A DNA stretch of 64,000 bases from Alphaproteobacteria bacterium (GCA_040905865.1 JBBDQU010000066.1:17808-81807); one strand, 5' to 3'; counted from the stretch's first letter, positions 17,907-28,014 are shown. Made by a program: numbers and translations. Notes: generated by a model not told the origin, from the sequence alone.

Positions 17907-19157
17907 TCACGCCCACAGGCCGGGCGTGTCGATCAGTATTTTCTGGTTCAGCACCGTGCGGTTGGTTCGGCGAAAGGCACGGTGCGCAACAAGCAGCAGG
18001 ACGATATCGGCGCGTTCGATCGCGGTGGCGGCGTCGACCAGCGTCACATTGGGCTTGCCGGCCAGAACGGCGGGCAGCTTCTCGATATGCGGCTCGACCA
18101 CCAGAATTTCGCCAACCGACATTCCGGCGAGTTCCGCCGTGATTTTCAGCGCCGGGCTTTCACGCAAATCGTCGATGTCGGGTTTGTACGACAGGCCGAG
18201 GCAGGCGATCACCGGGCTCTTGAACCTGTCCGCATGCGCGGTCACTTTGGCGATGACATGCCCCGGCTTGTCGTCGTTGACCAGGCGTGCGGTGCGGATC
18301 AGGCGGGATTGTTCTGGGGCGGAGGAAACGATGAACCAGGGATCGACCGCGATGCAGTGCCCGCCGACACCCGGGCCGGGATTGAGGATATTGACGCGCG
18401 GGTGCCGGTTCGCCATACGCAGCAATTCCCAGACGTCGATATCGAGATGATCGCAGATCAGCGACAGTTCGTTCGCGAAGGCAATGTTGACATCCCGGTA
18501 TGAATTTTCCGTCAGTTTCGCCAGTTCCGCCGTATTGGCGTCGGTGACCAGGCATTCTCCCTGCAGGAAAATATGGTAGAAATCGACGGCTTTCGCGGCG
18601 CATTCCGGCGTCATGCCGCCGATAATACGATCATTGTCCACGAGTTCGATCAGCACACGCCCGGGCAGCACCCGTTCCGGGCAATAGGCGACATTGATAT
18701 CGGGGTTTTCCTGGCCTTTCGCCGGAAACGTCAGGTCCGGACGCGCCTTCGCGAGCCATGCGGACAACTGCGCCGTTGTGCCGACGGGCGAAGTCGACTC
18801 AAGAATGACCAGCGTGCCGGATTCGAGGACGGGCGCAATCGCATTCGCGGCGGCCTGAACATGTTTCAGGTCCGGCTCGTGGCCGTCCTTGAACGGCGTC
18901 GGCACGGCGATAACAAAAACGGATGCCGCTTCCGGGGTCGTCGTCGCCCGCAACCGGCCCGTCGCGACGGTACCCTGCACCAGGATGTCCAGGTCAGGTT
19001 CGGTAATATGCACGTTGCCGGCGTTGATTCGCCTGACGACGTCGTCGTTGATTTCGACGCCGACGACCTCGACGCCGCGGCTTGCCAGGACCGCCGCGGT
19101 GGGCAGGCCCACATACCCCAGTCCGACAACGGAAACTTTTTTAATTTCTGTATTCAC
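17907..19157 (-). CDS. wecC: UDP-N-acetyl-D-mannosamine dehydrogenase
   Basis: WecC oxidises UDP-ManNAc to UDP-ManNAcA for surface polysaccharide. The 416 residues open with [21 protein letters not shown] (NAD fold). They carry the UDP-sugar dehydrogenase motif [16 protein letters not shown], whose cysteine is catalytic, and a C-terminal UDP-binding domain ([20 protein letters not shown]). Its start overlaps the end of wecB by 17 bases, so the epimerase and dehydrogenase are coupled. The sugar specificity follows from this pairing. Confidence 0.93.
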   Translation of the reverse strand: MNTEIKKVSVVGLGYVGLPTAAVLASRGVEVVGVEINDDVVRRINAGNVHITEPDLDILVQGTVATGRLRATTTPEAASVFVIAVPTPFKDGHEPDLKHVQAAANAIAPVLESGTLVILESTSPVGTTAQLSAWLAKARPDLTFPAKGQENPDINVAYCPERVLPGRVLIELVDNDRIIGGMTPECAAKAVDFYHIFLQGECLVTDANTAELAKLTENSYRDVNIAFANELSLICDHLDIDVWELLRMANRHPRVNILNPGPGVGGHCIAVDPWFIVSSAPEQSRLIRTARLVNDDKPGHVIAKVTAHADRFKSPVIACLGLSYKPDIDDLRESPALKITAELAGMSVGEILVVEPHIEKLPAVLAGKPNVTLVDAATAIERADIVLLLVAHRAFRRTNRTVLNQKILIDTPGLWA

Positions 19158-20265
19158 AGCGTAACCTTTCGACTATGCGTTCCGCGGCGCGCCCGTCGCC
19201 GAAGGGGTTATGGGCGCGGGCCATTCTGTCATATTCCGATTCCGAATCGAGCAGTTGAGTGGCGTTGGCGACGATCTGGGCGCTGTCGGCCCCGACCAGC
19301 CTCGATGTCCCGGCCTGAACCGCTTCCGGGCGCTCCGTTTTATCGCGCATGACCAGAACGGGTTTGCCGAGCGACGGGGCCTCCTCCTGGATGCCGCCGG
19401 AATCGGTCAGGATCAGATAGGACCTGTCCATAAGGTAGACGAACGGCAGGTAGTCCTGCGGCGGCAGCAGATGGACGCGTTCCGCATTGCCCAGGATACG
19501 GCTTACCGGTTCCTGGACATTGGGGTTCAGGTGCACCGGATAGATGATCTGAACGTCGTCGCGCTCCGCCAGCGTCGCCAGGGCCCGGCAGATATTCTCC
19601 ATGCCGGGGCCGAAACTCTCCCTGCGGTGGCCGGTCACGAGAATGAGCCTGCGAGCCGGGTCGATGACGGAACCGAAGCGTTCCGCGAATTCGCGGCCTC
19701 TCGGACCGGTACGGACTTCCTCCACCACGTCGAGCAGGGCATCGATAACCGTATTTCCCGTGACCTCGATTGAGTCGGGCGGGATGCCTTCCCGCAGCAG
19801 ATTGTCGCGGGATGCCGTCGTCGGCGGAAAGTGCAGCCGGGCCAGCGCGCTGGTCAGCTTGCGGTTCCCTTCTTCGGGCCAGGGCGCGTACATGTCGCCG
19901 GTGCGCAGCCCGGCCTCGACATGGGCAACCGCAACCTTGCTGTAATAAGCCGCCAAAGCAGCGGCGAAGGTAGTCGTCGTGTCGCCCTGGACGACGACGT
20001 AGTCGGGCGTGAACCTGCTGATGACCTCCAGAACGCCATCCAGCGCCGCGGCGGTGATCCCGGCCAGTGTCTGCCGGTCGCGCATAAGATTGAGGTCGTC
20101 ATCGGGGACGATGCCGAACAGGTCGAGAACCTGGTCGAGCATTTCACGGTGCTGGGCGGTAACACAGACCCGGGCCTCGATATCCGGCGCCGCGGCGAGG
20201 GCCTTGACAACTGGCGCGAGTTTTATGGCTTCAGGCCGGGTCCCGAAAACCGTAAGTACTTTCAT
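19141..20265 (-). CDS. wecB: UDP-N-acetylglucosamine 2-epimerase (non-hydrolysing)
   Basis: WecB converts UDP-GlcNAc to UDP-ManNAc. The 374 residues begin [20 protein letters not shown] and contain [25 protein letters not shown] and [16 protein letters not shown], all hallmarks of this epimerase. Its product feeds WecC, encoded immediately downstream with overlapping ends. A glycosyltransferase gene lies 50 bases upstream on the same strand, so the three probably form one transcript. Confidence 0.95.
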   Translation of the reverse strand: MKVLTVFGTRPEAIKLAPVVKALAAAPDIEARVCVTAQHREMLDQVLDLFGIVPDDDLNLMRDRQTLAGITAAALDGVLEVISRFTPDYVVVQGDTTTTFAAALAAYYSKVAVAHVEAGLRTGDMYAPWPEEGNRKLTSALARLHFPPTTASRDNLLREGIPPDSIEVTGNTVIDALLDVVEEVRTGPRGREFAERFGSVIDPARRLILVTGHRRESFGPGMENICRALATLAERDDVQIIYPVHLNPNVQEPVSRILGNAERVHLLPPQDYLPFVYLMDRSYLILTDSGGIQEEAPSLGKPVLVMRDKTERPEAVQAGTSRLVGADSAQIVANATQLLDSESEYDRMARAHNPFGDGRAAERIVERLRCEYRN

Positions 20266-20315
20266 CGGAAACTCCGAACGACTTTGGTTGAGGATATGCG
20301 GTGCTTCACGGTCAG

Positions 20316-21530
20316 TCAGGCACGCCCCAGGACCCTGTCATAAACGGCCTGATAGCCGCTTACACTCGCGGTCCAGTTCCTTTCCTCTTCAACGAAACGC
20401 CTGCCAGCATCAAGAATCGTCGGCAATGTATCGCGGGATGTTGCTATTTGCACGATTTTTTCCGTCAGGTCCCTTTCGTCGCCGGCCCGGAACATGAACC
20501 CGGTTTCGCCGTTCCGGATCAACTCCTTGTGGCCGCCGACATCGGATGCCAGAAACGCATTTTTTTGCGCCATGGCTTCCAGCGGCTTCAGCGGTGTCAC
20601 CAGATCCGTCAGGCGGGTCGGGTGCCGCGCATAGACGAGCAGATCGACCAGAGTATAGTAGCGATTGACCTCCGCCTGCGGCACCCTGCCGGTAAAGATG
20701 ACCCTGTCCGAAACGCCCAGCCGGGACGCCTGCGCCTTCAGGGCTTCTTCCATCGGGCCGCCCCCGACAAGGAGCAGCATCACATTGTCCAGCCTGGCGG
20801 CAATGTCGGGCAGCGCGCCGACGACGAGGTCAAGCCCTTCATAGGCATAGAACGAGCCGATGAAGCCGAGCACGAATTTCCCGTCGAGGCCGAGGCCGGC
20901 CAACAGCGCGTCATCCCGCGGCGTATCGGCGACGAAACTTTCTATATCGACCGCGTTCGGGATCAGGGAAATTTTCGACGCCGGGATACCCCGCGCGATC
21001 AGGTCTTTCCGCAGCCCGTCGCAGATCGTTGTGACCGCATCCACATTGCGAGCGGCGTAAGTTTCGAGGCCACGCGTCAGGCGGTAGCGCAGGCTTCCTT
21101 CGATCGTATCGCCGGCGGTTACCGCGGCATCTTCCCAGAAGGCACGGATTTCATAGACGACGGGCAATCCGTGGCGTTTTGCGGCCCGCATTGCCGGAAT
21201 GGCGTTCAGGGCGGGTGAACTGGCCTGTATGATGTCGGGTTTTTCCTGTTCGGCCACCTGTTCGATAACTCGGGTCGTCAGGCGCATCTGGTCAAAATCG
21301 CGGATCACCGGCAGGCGCGCCACCAGACCCTGTTTCTGGAACGTCCGGTGATATTCGAAACCGCCGAATGTCTCCACCGGCGCTTCGGCCGCCGTATGGC
21401 GGGGCGTCGTCACATGGACGGTTTGCCAGCCGCGTTTGCGCTGTTCGCGCAATATCGCCATGGACCGGAACACATAGCCGCTGTGGAGGGGCAGCGAATG
21501 ATCGTAAACATGAAGGATCTTGATGCTCAT
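20316..21530 (-). CDS. GT4 glycosyltransferase, exosortase A-associated (TIGR04063-like)
   Basis: The 404-residue product starts [23 protein letters not shown], very close to my memory of the TIGR04063 family of glycosyltransferases found near exosortase/PEP-CTERM exopolysaccharide loci. GT4 features are present: [15 protein letters not shown] in the donor domain and [20 protein letters not shown] near the C-terminus. ATG 21530 fits the family; the longer frame to 21620 does not. It leads the wecB-wecC block. No exosortase, polymerase or flippase gene is in the window, so the rest of the pathway must lie elsewhere. Confidence 0.85.
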   Translation of the reverse strand: MSIKILHVYDHSLPLHSGYVFRSMAILREQRKRGWQTVHVTTPRHTAAEAPVETFGGFEYHRTFQKQGLVARLPVIRDFDQMRLTTRVIEQVAEQEKPDIIQASSPALNAIPAMRAAKRHGLPVVYEIRAFWEDAAVTAGDTIEGSLRYRLTRGLETYAARNVDAVTTICDGLRKDLIARGIPASKISLIPNAVDIESFVADTPRDDALLAGLGLDGKFVLGFIGSFYAYEGLDLVVGALPDIAARLDNVMLLLVGGGPMEEALKAQASRLGVSDRVIFTGRVPQAEVNRYYTLVDLLVYARHPTRLTDLVTPLKPLEAMAQKNAFLASDVGGHKELIRNGETGFMFRAGDERDLTEKIVQIATSRDTLPTILDAGRRFVEEERNWTASVSGYQAVYDRVLGRA

Positions 21531-21828
21531 TGCAGATCCCTGGGGTTCTGTCGCGTTGCCGGTTCGACAGACGCCGGAACTGATTTTGTTGAAAGCACGG
21601 GCATTACGGAACTGGTTCAATCGGGAATCTGCAACATGTCGGAGGCCACGGCGCGAACCCGCAATGCGGTTCGTTCAGTGATAAGGATAGGCTGAAACCG
21701 TTACGATGTAATTTACAATAAATGCCGTTGCCGCGCTTGCTTTTTGTTTTCCTGTCCGAATTACGGCCGCAGTCGTTGGCGCCGCAAGATTTACCTGCAG
21801 CGCCAGTCCCTGTTCCGTTGCCGCAGGG

Positions 21829-22695
21829 TCAGTGCGCCATGAATACAGGCAGGTTGCCTTCGTCCAGGATATACCGGGTGACGCCGCCGAAGATGTATTC
21901 GCGCAAGCGGCTGTGGCTGTATGCGCCCATGACAAGCATGTCCGCGGTCGAGTCGGTCGCCGCCTCCAGAAGGACTTCGCCGACCGGCCGGTCATTGACC
22001 TCCACAACGCGCGTTTGGCTGGAAACTCCGTGCCAGGCCAGATATTTCTTGAGTTCATCGCCGCCGGGGCCCGGCAGATCGCCCTCGTTTCCCGTGACCA
22101 CCGTGACGGACCCGGCAGCTTTCAGAAAGGGCATGGCGGCGCCGACCGCACGGGCGGATTCGGCGCTGCCATTCCAGGCAATCATGATCCGGTCGCCGAG
22201 GCTGCTTCGCGGTGTCGGAGACGCCAGTAACAGGGGCCGCCCGCTGTGCAACAGAGCGGCCTCGAAGGCGACTTCATTTTCGACCGTTCCCTCCGATGAA
22301 TCGCGCGACGCGATGACGAGATCGGCCAGCCGCCCGCAGGCTTCGGTGTTCTGGTCCGCATTGCCGACGATTTCGCGCCAGGAGCAGGTCGCAGCGGTCG
22401 ATCCGGACGGCGCATCGGCGAGGGTGATCGCTTCGCGATCGCGCCAGGCATCGAACGCTGACCGCGCCTTGTGTGACCGGTTGACGTTTTCTTCCTCCGC
22501 CCGCTGGATAGATTCATCCACCAGCGCGCCGGAAATACCTTCACCCATATACGGTATCGCATCGCGCGGGTCGGTTCGCAGGAATGTCGTGTCGACATGG
22601 GCGTTGAACCGTTTTGCGACGGCGGCGGCGGTCGCAAAAACCGTATCGTCCGCCTTGCCGCCGGTTAAAGGCGCGAATATTACCCTGATTGTCAT
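21829..22695 (-). CDS. Tandem universal stress protein
   Basis: At 288 residues this is two UspA-like domains in a row. The first (MTIRVIFAPLTGGKADDTVFA) is more divergent. The second has DRIMIAWNGSAESARAV and a C-terminal MGAYSHSRLREYIFGGVTRYI, a near match to the G-x2-G-x9-G ATP-binding motif of nucleotide-binding Usps. Such proteins aid survival under starvation, low oxygen or oxidative stress. A perfect ATGAT-N4-ATCAT palindrome about 60 bases upstream suggests FNR/FixK-type control. Confidence 0.88.
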   Translation of the reverse strand: MTIRVIFAPLTGGKADDTVFATAAAVAKRFNAHVDTTFLRTDPRDAIPYMGEGISGALVDESIQRAEEENVNRSHKARSAFDAWRDREAITLADAPSGSTAATCSWREIVGNADQNTEACGRLADLVIASRDSSEGTVENEVAFEAALLHSGRPLLLASPTPRSSLGDRIMIAWNGSAESARAVGAAMPFLKAAGSVTVVTGNEGDLPGPGGDELKKYLAWHGVSSQTRVVEVNDRPVGEVLLEAATDSTADMLVMGAYSHSRLREYIFGGVTRYILDEGNLPVFMAH

Positions 22696-22756
22696 CTCAC
22701 TGCTCCTTATTAATCTTCTGCTTCGGAATTACCGGGGAACGGGCCGGCACACCGCG

Positions 22757-22770
22757 ATGATCTATATCAT
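22757..22770. promoter_or_regulatory. FNR/FixK-like palindrome upstream of the universal stress gene
   Basis: ATGATCTATATCAT is a perfect 5-4-5 inverted repeat. It keeps the TGAT-N4-ATCA core of the FNR/FixK consensus (TTGAT-N4-ATCAA) and differs only at the outermost pair. It lies 62-75 bases before the start codon at 22695, in the gap after the upstream secreted-protein gene. Confidence 0.5.
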
Positions 22771-22796
22771 GCGACGCGAACTCTATGATGGTAATG

Positions 22797-23342
22797 CTAA
22801 TTTGCGAGCTTGACGAGCTTGGCCTGTGCCGACCGGACAGGTTCGCCATCGCGAATGCGCGTAAAGACGAGGTCCATGCCGGCGCCGCTCATGGTGCGGG
22901 CGTAACTCTGCATTTCATAGGTGCCGTCGCCGGAAATGGTCAAGATATAGGTGGTCATTGTGTGCTCTTCGATTCGGGCCCAGACATAGGGGTTCCCCGC
23001 CAGGGGATCTCCCGACGGGGTGCCCCGAAACACGCCTGGCTGGCCCGCCGGCGAAAAGTTGACCGTCTGCGCCTTTCGCTTGATCTTCGGGTCGTTCGGG
23101 CTGCCGCCGCGGATGACCGTCGTCCAGGTGACGCTGAATCCGCCGCCGCTCGGCCCGATGACTACATCGAGGTCCCGAACCGTGCTGCCGAAATACAGGC
23201 TGTCGCGGTTTTCCGCATAGCCGCTGCCCTGAAAGGTTCCGTAAAACGTTTCGGGCGACAGGTTTTCGGCACGGGCGACGCCGAGCGACGCCAGAAAAAG
23301 GCCCGCGGCGATTACCGGCCACAGCACACGAGGATATTTCAC
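22797..23342 (-). CDS. Unrecognised secreted protein
   Basis: The 181-residue product begins with a clear Sec signal peptide: MKYPRVLWPVIAAGLFLASLGVARA with a likely cut after ARA. The mature part is about 155 residues, beta-rich, with FYGTFQGSGYAENRDSLYFGSTVRDLDVVI and a conserved-looking TYILTISGDGTYEMQSYARTM. I do not recognise the family. It is on the same strand as hemF upstream (28-base gap) and the stress protein downstream. A periplasmic or outer-membrane location is inferred from the signal peptide. Confidence 0.75.
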   Translation of the reverse strand: MKYPRVLWPVIAAGLFLASLGVARAENLSPETFYGTFQGSGYAENRDSLYFGSTVRDLDVVIGPSGGGFSVTWTTVIRGGSPNDPKIKRKAQTVNFSPAGQPGVFRGTPSGDPLAGNPYVWARIEEHTMTTYILTISGDGTYEMQSYARTMSGAGMDLVFTRIRDGEPVRSAQAKLVKLAN

Positions 23343-23370
23343 GATCGGGGATCTCCTTCGCCGTTGGGAC

Positions 23371-24252
23371 TCATGGCCAGCGGACTTCCGGTGGCATTGA
23401 CATCAGGATAGCCTCGGTATTGCCGCCGGTCATCAGGCCGAACCGCGTGCCACGATCATACAGAAGGTTGAATTCCACGTAGCGGCCGCGCCGGATGAGC
23501 TGGTGCTCACGCTCCGCATCGGTCCACGGTTCGTTCATATGGCGGCGAACAATCGGCACATAGGTCTCGATAAAGGCGCGTCCGACATCCTGCGTGAAAG
23601 CGAAATCGGCCTCCCAGTCCCCGGTGTTGAGCCGATCATAGAATATCCCGCCCACGCCGCGCGGCTCTTTGCGGTGCTTCAGGAAAAAATACTCATCGCA
23701 CCACTTCCTGAACCGGGGGTAGTACGCCGGATCGTGCCGGTCGCAGGCGCCTCTCATGCCTGCATGGAACGCGGCGGTGTCCGCGTCGTCCGGCACCATC
23801 GGGGTCAGGTCCGCGCCGCCGCCAAACCAGCCTTCCGCCGTGACGATATGGCGCGTGTTCATGTGAACCGCCGGTACCCGCGGGGAGCGAAGATGCGCCA
23901 CCAGTGAAACTCCGGATGCCCAGAAACTTCCGTCTTCCGCCGCGCCGGGAATTTCCTTGCGGAACGCCTCGGAGAATGTGCCCGTCACGGTGGAAATATT
24001 GACGCCGACCTTCTCGAAGACCCGCCCCCGCATGACCGACATTTCGCCGCCGCCGCTCTGGATACCGCCACTGTCTTCGGCGTTGCGGTTCCAGGGGGTG
24101 CGCTCGAAACGACCCGGCGCGGCGCTGTCGCCGGTCATCGCGTCCTCGATTGCCTCGAACTCCGCGCAAATCCGGTCGCGCAGTTTGGCGAACCAGGTGC
24201 TGGCCCGGTTCTTTTGTTCGTCACGCATCGCCTGTTCCGTCGTCTCCTGCAT
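23371..24252 (-). CDS. hemF: Oxygen-dependent coproporphyrinogen III oxidase
   Basis: HemF decarboxylates two propionates of coproporphyrinogen III to give protoporphyrinogen IX in aerobic heme synthesis. The 293 residues include [48 protein letters not shown] and the C-terminal [31 protein letters not shown] 24252 ([13 protein letters not shown]) is chosen over a more upstream frame that runs further into trmL. Its first 32 bases overlap the end of trmL. Heme made here would serve the bc1 complex encoded 0.8 kb away. Confidence 0.95.
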   Translation of the reverse strand: MQETTEQAMRDEQKNRASTWFAKLRDRICAEFEAIEDAMTGDSAAPGRFERTPWNRNAEDSGGIQSGGGEMSVMRGRVFEKVGVNISTVTGTFSEAFRKEIPGAAEDGSFWASGVSLVAHLRSPRVPAVHMNTRHIVTAEGWFGGGADLTPMVPDDADTAAFHAGMRGACDRHDPAYYPRFRKWCDEYFFLKHRKEPRGVGGIFYDRLNTGDWEADFAFTQDVGRAFIETYVPIVRRHMNEPWTDAEREHQLIRRGRYVEFNLLYDRGTRFGLMTGGNTEAILMSMPPEVRWP

Positions 24253-24700
24253 GGCGTGGAAATCCGTCGGTTTGCCGCATCGCCTCACCCAACACCATCG
24301 CCGCCGCCAACGCAATGTTCAACGACCGGGCGGCCGGCGCCATCGGTATCCGCAAGCGGGCATCCGCCATGTCATGGACGTAATCGGGCACGCCGGCGCT
24401 TTCGCTGCCCAACAGCAGCGTGTCATCCGGGTGAAACGCGAAATCCGTAAAGGCGGTTGTCCCCTTTGTCGTCAGAAGGACGAGCCGACCCCGGGGGGCA
24501 CGACAATAAGCCTCCCAGGAGGCATGCCGCTCCATTGCGACTCCATCGAGGTAATCCATGCCCGCGCGCCGCAGCCGGGCACTGGACCATACAAAGCCGC
24601 AGGGTTCGATGATGTCCGCTGCGATACCGGTACAGGCGGCGAGCCGCAGGATCGTACCGGTATTCTGGGGTATATCCGGCTGGAAAAGGGCTATACGCAT
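24221..24700 (-). CDS. trmL: tRNA (cytidine/uridine-2'-O-)-methyltransferase TrmL
   Basis: TrmL is a SPOUT-class methyltransferase that modifies the wobble ribose at position 34 of tRNA-Leu. The 159 residues start [20 protein letters not shown] and carry [16 protein letters not shown] and [18 protein letters not shown], the knot motifs that bind S-adenosylmethionine. Length is typical. It overlaps hemF by 32 bases and is divergent from petABC across a 305-base gap. Confidence 0.93.
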   Translation of the reverse strand: MRIALFQPDIPQNTGTILRLAACTGIAADIIEPCGFVWSSARLRRAGMDYLDGVAMERHASWEAYCRAPRGRLVLLTTKGTTAFTDFAFHPDDTLLLGSESAGVPDYVHDMADARLRIPMAPAARSLNIALAAAMVLGEAMRQTDGFPRHAGDDGTGDA

Positions 24701-25005
24701 TACGGTTCCGAATTAATGGACGATGCCGCGGCCGCGGCAGGCGTGACCGATCCGGATACGGACTGTCTTGGCGTTCCCGCCTTTTCATTCATTGCGAATC
24801 GCATTATAGGACACGGGGCTGGTGGGTCACGTTCGCGTTTCAGGCGTTGTTAACGACTTCACAAGGATACTCTGCGACCTACTGTCGCGGGTTGCGCGAG
24901 ATTGTTGCGTTATTTTTGCTTCGTGCAGCAAGTCGGTTATGATGGCCGCGATTTGGCGTGTAGATCGTTCCGGTTAAGCGGGCGATGTATGATGAGGGGG
25001 AAAGC
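24701..25005. other. Divergent promoter region between trmL and petABC
   Basis: No gene is seen in these 305 bases. GC-rich near trmL, the region becomes more AT-rich from about 24900 (TTGTTGCGTTATTTTTGC). That is the likely promoter region for petABC, but I cannot fix a -35/-10 pair. The petA ribosome site GAGGGGG lies at 24994-25000. Confidence 0.5.
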
Positions 25006-25551
25006 ATGGCGGATAATGCGGCGACGTCGGGCGACGAAGGCGTCGAACGGCGTGATTTTCTCGTGCTTGCGGCGGGCGCGATGGGCGTGGTCGGCACGGC
25101 GAGTTTTGTATGGCCGCTGATCGATTCCATGAACCCCTCTGCGGAAGTGCTGGCGCTTTCCACCGTTGAGGTAAATCTGGAACCGATTCCTGCCGGGCAG
25201 GCAATTACGGTCGTCTGGCAGGGCAAGCCGGTATTCGTCCGGCACCGGACTGAAGAGGAAATCAAGCAGGCAGCGGAAGTCGTGGTAGCGGACCTGCGCG
25301 ATCCGGAGCCTGATTCCGCGCGGGTGGAAAGGCCGGAATGGCTGGTCATGATCGGGTTGTGCACCCATCTCGGCTGCATTCCGCTGGGACAGAAATCGAC
25401 GGATCCGCAAGGCGAATTCGGCGGCTGGTTCTGCCCGTGTCACGGATCGCATTACGATACGGCCGGTCGTATCCGAAAGGGCCCGGCGCCGACGAACCTG
25501 CCGGTTCCGCCGTATTCGTTCGTCAGTGACACAACAATCCTTATCGGGTAG
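25006..25551 (+). CDS. petA: Ubiquinol-cytochrome c reductase, Rieske iron-sulfur subunit
   Basis: This is the [2Fe-2S] subunit of the cytochrome bc1 complex, taking electrons from ubiquinol to cytochrome c1. The 181 residues have a twin-arginine start ([20 protein letters not shown], the membrane anchor) and the cluster ligands in CTHLGC and [12 protein letters not shown] 25006 has a strong GAGGGGG ribosome site six bases ahead; ATG 24985 is less likely. petB follows after nine bases. Confidence 0.97.
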   Translation: MADNAATSGDEGVERRDFLVLAAGAMGVVGTASFVWPLIDSMNPSAEVLALSTVEVNLEPIPAGQAITVVWQGKPVFVRHRTEEEIKQAAEVVVADLRDPEPDSARVERPEWLVMIGLCTHLGCIPLGQKSTDPQGEFGGWFCPCHGSHYDTAGRIRKGPAPTNLPVPPYSFVSDTTILIG

Positions 25552-25560
25552 GGGGAGTCG

Positions 25561-26844
25561 ATGCGTTCCGATTCACAGTGGAAGAACCCGGTGATCCGTT
25601 GGGTCGACGATCGTCTACCGATCTTCACGTATATGGACCACGAGTATCAACAGTTTCCGATGCCGAAGAACCTGAACTATTTCTGGAACTTCGGTGCGCT
25701 CGCCTCGATTGTCCTGGTGGTTATGGTCGTGACCGGGATCATTCTTGCGATGCAATACACGCCGCATGTCGATCATGCCTTTGAAAGTCTGGAGCGTATC
25801 CGGCGCGATGTGAATTACGGTTGGCTGATCCAGTACATTCACATGAACGGGGCGTCGATGTTCTTCATCGTCGTTTATATTCATATGTTCCGAGGCCTAT
25901 ATTACGGTTCCTACAAGGCGCCGCGAGAGCTGTTATGGATGCTGGGTGTCGTTATCCTGCTCCTGATGATGGCGACGGCATTTATGGGCTACGTGCTGCC
26001 CTGGGGCCAGATGAGCTACTGGGGCGCGACGGTCATCACCAACCTGTTCTCGGCCATTCCCATCGTCGGCGACGGGATCGTGACATTGCTGTGGGGCGGG
26101 TTTTCCGTGGAAAATCCGACGCTGAACCGGTTTTTCTCGCTGCATTACCTGCTGCCGTTCGTCCTGTTTGCGGTGGTCGGGCTGCATGTGGTGGCGTTGC
26201 ATGTCTCGAAATCGAACAATCCCGACGGGATCGAGATGAACGGGCCGCAGGATTCGGTGCCGTTCCATCCGTATTTCACGGCCAAGGATTCGGTCGGAGT
26301 GGGTGTCTTCCTGTTGGTTTTCGCCTTCTTCGTGTTCTACGCACCTAATTTCTTTGGCGAACCGGACAATTACATCGAAGCGAACCCGCTGCAGACGCCG
26401 CCGCATATCGTGCCGGAATGGTATTTCCTCCCCTTCTACGCGATCTTGCGGTCGATTGATTTTGACGTACTGTTCATTCCGGCGAAGCTGATGGGCGTGC
26501 TGATGATGTTCGGATCGATCCTGATCCTGTTCATTCTGCCCTGGCTGGACACGGCGAAGGTTCGCAGCGCGAAATACCGGCCGATCTACAAGTTCGTGTT
26601 CTGGGTCTTCGTCATCGATTGTCTGGCTCTGGGATGGTGCGGGGCGCAACCGGCGGAGGGCATTGCGCTGATCGTCAGCAAGGTATCGACCTTCTACTAT
26701 TTCTTCCATTTCCTGATTGTGATGCCGGTGCTTGGCAAGATCGAGACGCCTTTGCCGGTGCCGACAAGTATCAGTCAGGCCGTCACCGGCGGCGGTGGCG
26801 GCGCCGCAGCAGGGTCTACGGCTGCCAAGATGGAGAAATCGTAA
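25561..26844 (+). CDS. petB: Ubiquinol-cytochrome c reductase, cytochrome b subunit
   Basis: Cytochrome b holds two hemes and both quinone sites of the bc1 complex in the inner membrane. The 427 residues include heme-ligand helices ([20 protein letters not shown] and [16 protein letters not shown]), the Qo-site [14 protein letters not shown], and eight hydrophobic helices. A glycine/alanine-rich tail ([18 protein letters not shown]) ends the protein. The stop shares a base with the petC start (TAATG), showing translational coupling. Confidence 0.98.
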   Translation: MRSDSQWKNPVIRWVDDRLPIFTYMDHEYQQFPMPKNLNYFWNFGALASIVLVVMVVTGIILAMQYTPHVDHAFESLERIRRDVNYGWLIQYIHMNGASMFFIVVYIHMFRGLYYGSYKAPRELLWMLGVVILLLMMATAFMGYVLPWGQMSYWGATVITNLFSAIPIVGDGIVTLLWGGFSVENPTLNRFFSLHYLLPFVLFAVVGLHVVALHVSKSNNPDGIEMNGPQDSVPFHPYFTAKDSVGVGVFLLVFAFFVFYAPNFFGEPDNYIEANPLQTPPHIVPEWYFLPFYAILRSIDFDVLFIPAKLMGVLMMFGSILILFILPWLDTAKVRSAKYRPIYKFVFWVFVIDCLALGWCGAQPAEGIALIVSKVSTFYYFFHFLIVMPVLGKIETPLPVPTSISQAVTGGGGGAAAGSTAAKMEKS

Positions 26845-27602
26845 TGCGCAAGGCGATTGTTACCCTGATCTCGGCGGCGGTGTTCGGTGCGGCCGGCCAG
26901 GCCATGGCTGTTGGCGGAGTCGAAATTCCAGAACAGGACTGGTCGTTCGAAGGCCCGTTTGGAACATATGACCGGGCGTCGGCTCAGCGCGGCTTGCAGA
27001 TATACAAGGAAGTCTGCGCCGGCTGTCACAGCCTCAACATGCTCTATTACCGGAACCTGATGGATATCGGATACAGCGAGGCGGCAGTCAAGGCGTTTGC
27101 CGCCGAACACGAAGTCCAGGACGGACCGAATGACGAAGGCGAAATGTTTATGCGGCCGGCCCTGCCGTCCGACCGTTTGGTGAAACCGTTTGCGAACGAA
27201 CAGGCGGCCCGCGCGGCCAATGGCGGGGCGCTTCCGCCGGATCTTTCGCTTATGGTCGAAGCCCGTGTCGGTGGTCCCGATTATCTTTACGCATTGCTGA
27301 CCGGTTATACCGATCCGCCTTCAGACGTAACGGTAATGGAAGGCATGAGCTACAATGCCTATTTCCCCGGGCACCAGATTGCAATGTCGCCACCTCTCTT
27401 CGAAGGTGGCGTCGAATTCGCCGACGGCACGGCGGCAACGGTGGAACAAATGGCAAGGGACGTCACGACCTTCCTCGCCTGGGCGTCGGAGCCGAATATG
27501 GAAGAGCGCAAGGCGATGGGATTCAAGGTGATGCTGTTCCTCATCGTATTCTGCGGGCTGCTGATTGCCGTAAAACGCAAGGTCTGGGCGAACGTCCACT
27601 AA
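26844..27602 (+). CDS. petC: Ubiquinol-cytochrome c reductase, cytochrome c1 subunit
   Basis: Cytochrome c1 passes electrons from the Rieske protein to soluble cytochrome c. The 252 residues have a signal peptide ([22 protein letters not shown]), the heme-binding CAGCH near residue 57, the distal methionine region IAMSPPLFEGG, and a C-terminal membrane anchor (FKVMLFLIVFCGLLIAV) followed by basic residues. It begins on the last base of petB and is closed by a strong intrinsic terminator. Confidence 0.97.
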   Translation: MRKAIVTLISAAVFGAAGQAMAVGGVEIPEQDWSFEGPFGTYDRASAQRGLQIYKEVCAGCHSLNMLYYRNLMDIGYSEAAVKAFAAEHEVQDGPNDEGEMFMRPALPSDRLVKPFANEQAARAANGGALPPDLSLMVEARVGGPDYLYALLTGYTDPPSDVTVMEGMSYNAYFPGHQIAMSPPLFEGGVEFADGTAATVEQMARDVTTFLAWASEPNMEERKAMGFKVMLFLIVFCGLLIAVKRKVWANVH

Positions 27603-27624
27603 CACCCGGTCATTGCAAAATATT

Positions 27625-27659
27625 AAAGGGTCGCGAAGCAGTTCGCGGCCCTTTTTTTA
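27625..27659 (+). terminator. Intrinsic terminator after petC
   Basis: GGGTCGCGAA pairs with TTCGCGGCCC around a GCAG loop (one G-T pair), preceded by AAs and followed by TTTTTTTAT. It lies 22-57 bases after the petC stop and ends the petABC operon. Confidence 0.92.
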
Positions 27660-27699
27660 TTGGCTGTCCCGAATTGGCGGCAACGGTAAGTACAGAGGG

Positions 27700-27763
27700 G
27701 GGGAATCCGGCTCAAGAGGAGAGGGTCACATGGCGTGACCTGAGGGAGTGAACCGGATTCCCC
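27700..27763. other. Candidate structured RNA element
   Basis: GGGGAATCCGG (27700-27710) pairs perfectly with CCGGATTCCCC (27753-27763). Inside, CTCA pairs with TGAG and GGTCAC (27724-27729) pairs with GTGACC (27735-27740) around an ATGGC loop. The internal loops are purine-rich on the plus strand (AGAGGAGAG, GGGAGTGAA) and CU-rich on the minus strand. The plus strand also spells a ribosome-site-like AGAGGAG followed by ATG GCG TGA, a start-Ala-stop. Which strand is transcribed, if either, is unknown. Confidence 0.45.
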
Positions 27764-28014
27764 GACCGGCCAGGCAGAAAGTGTGGCTAGCACCTTCGGT
27801 TACGCGCCCATGCCGGTTTCTTGGCTATTGTTCAACGTGTTGTCCGTTGCGGGCTCCTTTCGTCAATTCGACAGTATCGGGACCGTACCAACTGAATTAT
27901 GCTAATGCAAGTGATTATCATTAACGAAAAAGAATAAATCTGGATTTATTGCCGTCCGGGGCCCGCACCGGGTTAAGGTGCTCCCGGGGGGAAACGGAAT
28001 AGAGGAATGGGCGT
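27764..28014. other. Intergenic region before the first LLM monooxygenase
   Basis: I see no gene here. It includes a moderately AT-rich promoter-like part (27890-27955) with a Fur-like box, and a GC-rich imperfect hairpin GGGCCCGCACC/GGTGCTCCC just before the LLM start codon. Together with the terminator and structured element it fills the 412-base gap after petC. Confidence 0.45.
27907..27925. promoter_or_regulatory. Fur-like box
   Basis: On the minus strand this 19-mer reads GTTAATGATAATCACTTGC. It matches the classical Fur consensus GATAATGATAATCATTATC at 15 of 19 positions by my alignment, including an uninterrupted AATGATAATCA. It lies 90-108 bases upstream of the LLM monooxygenase start. 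Many alphaproteobacteria use Irr or RirA for iron and Mur (a Fur homologue) for manganese, so the metal is uncertain. Confidence 0.45.

Noticed and set aside
17872..17915. A sixth copy of the palindromic repeat upstream of the DksA-type gene
   Set aside because: TTTGTTGGAAAATTTCC and GATTGGATCATCACG share short words with the repeat but not their order or the hairpin.
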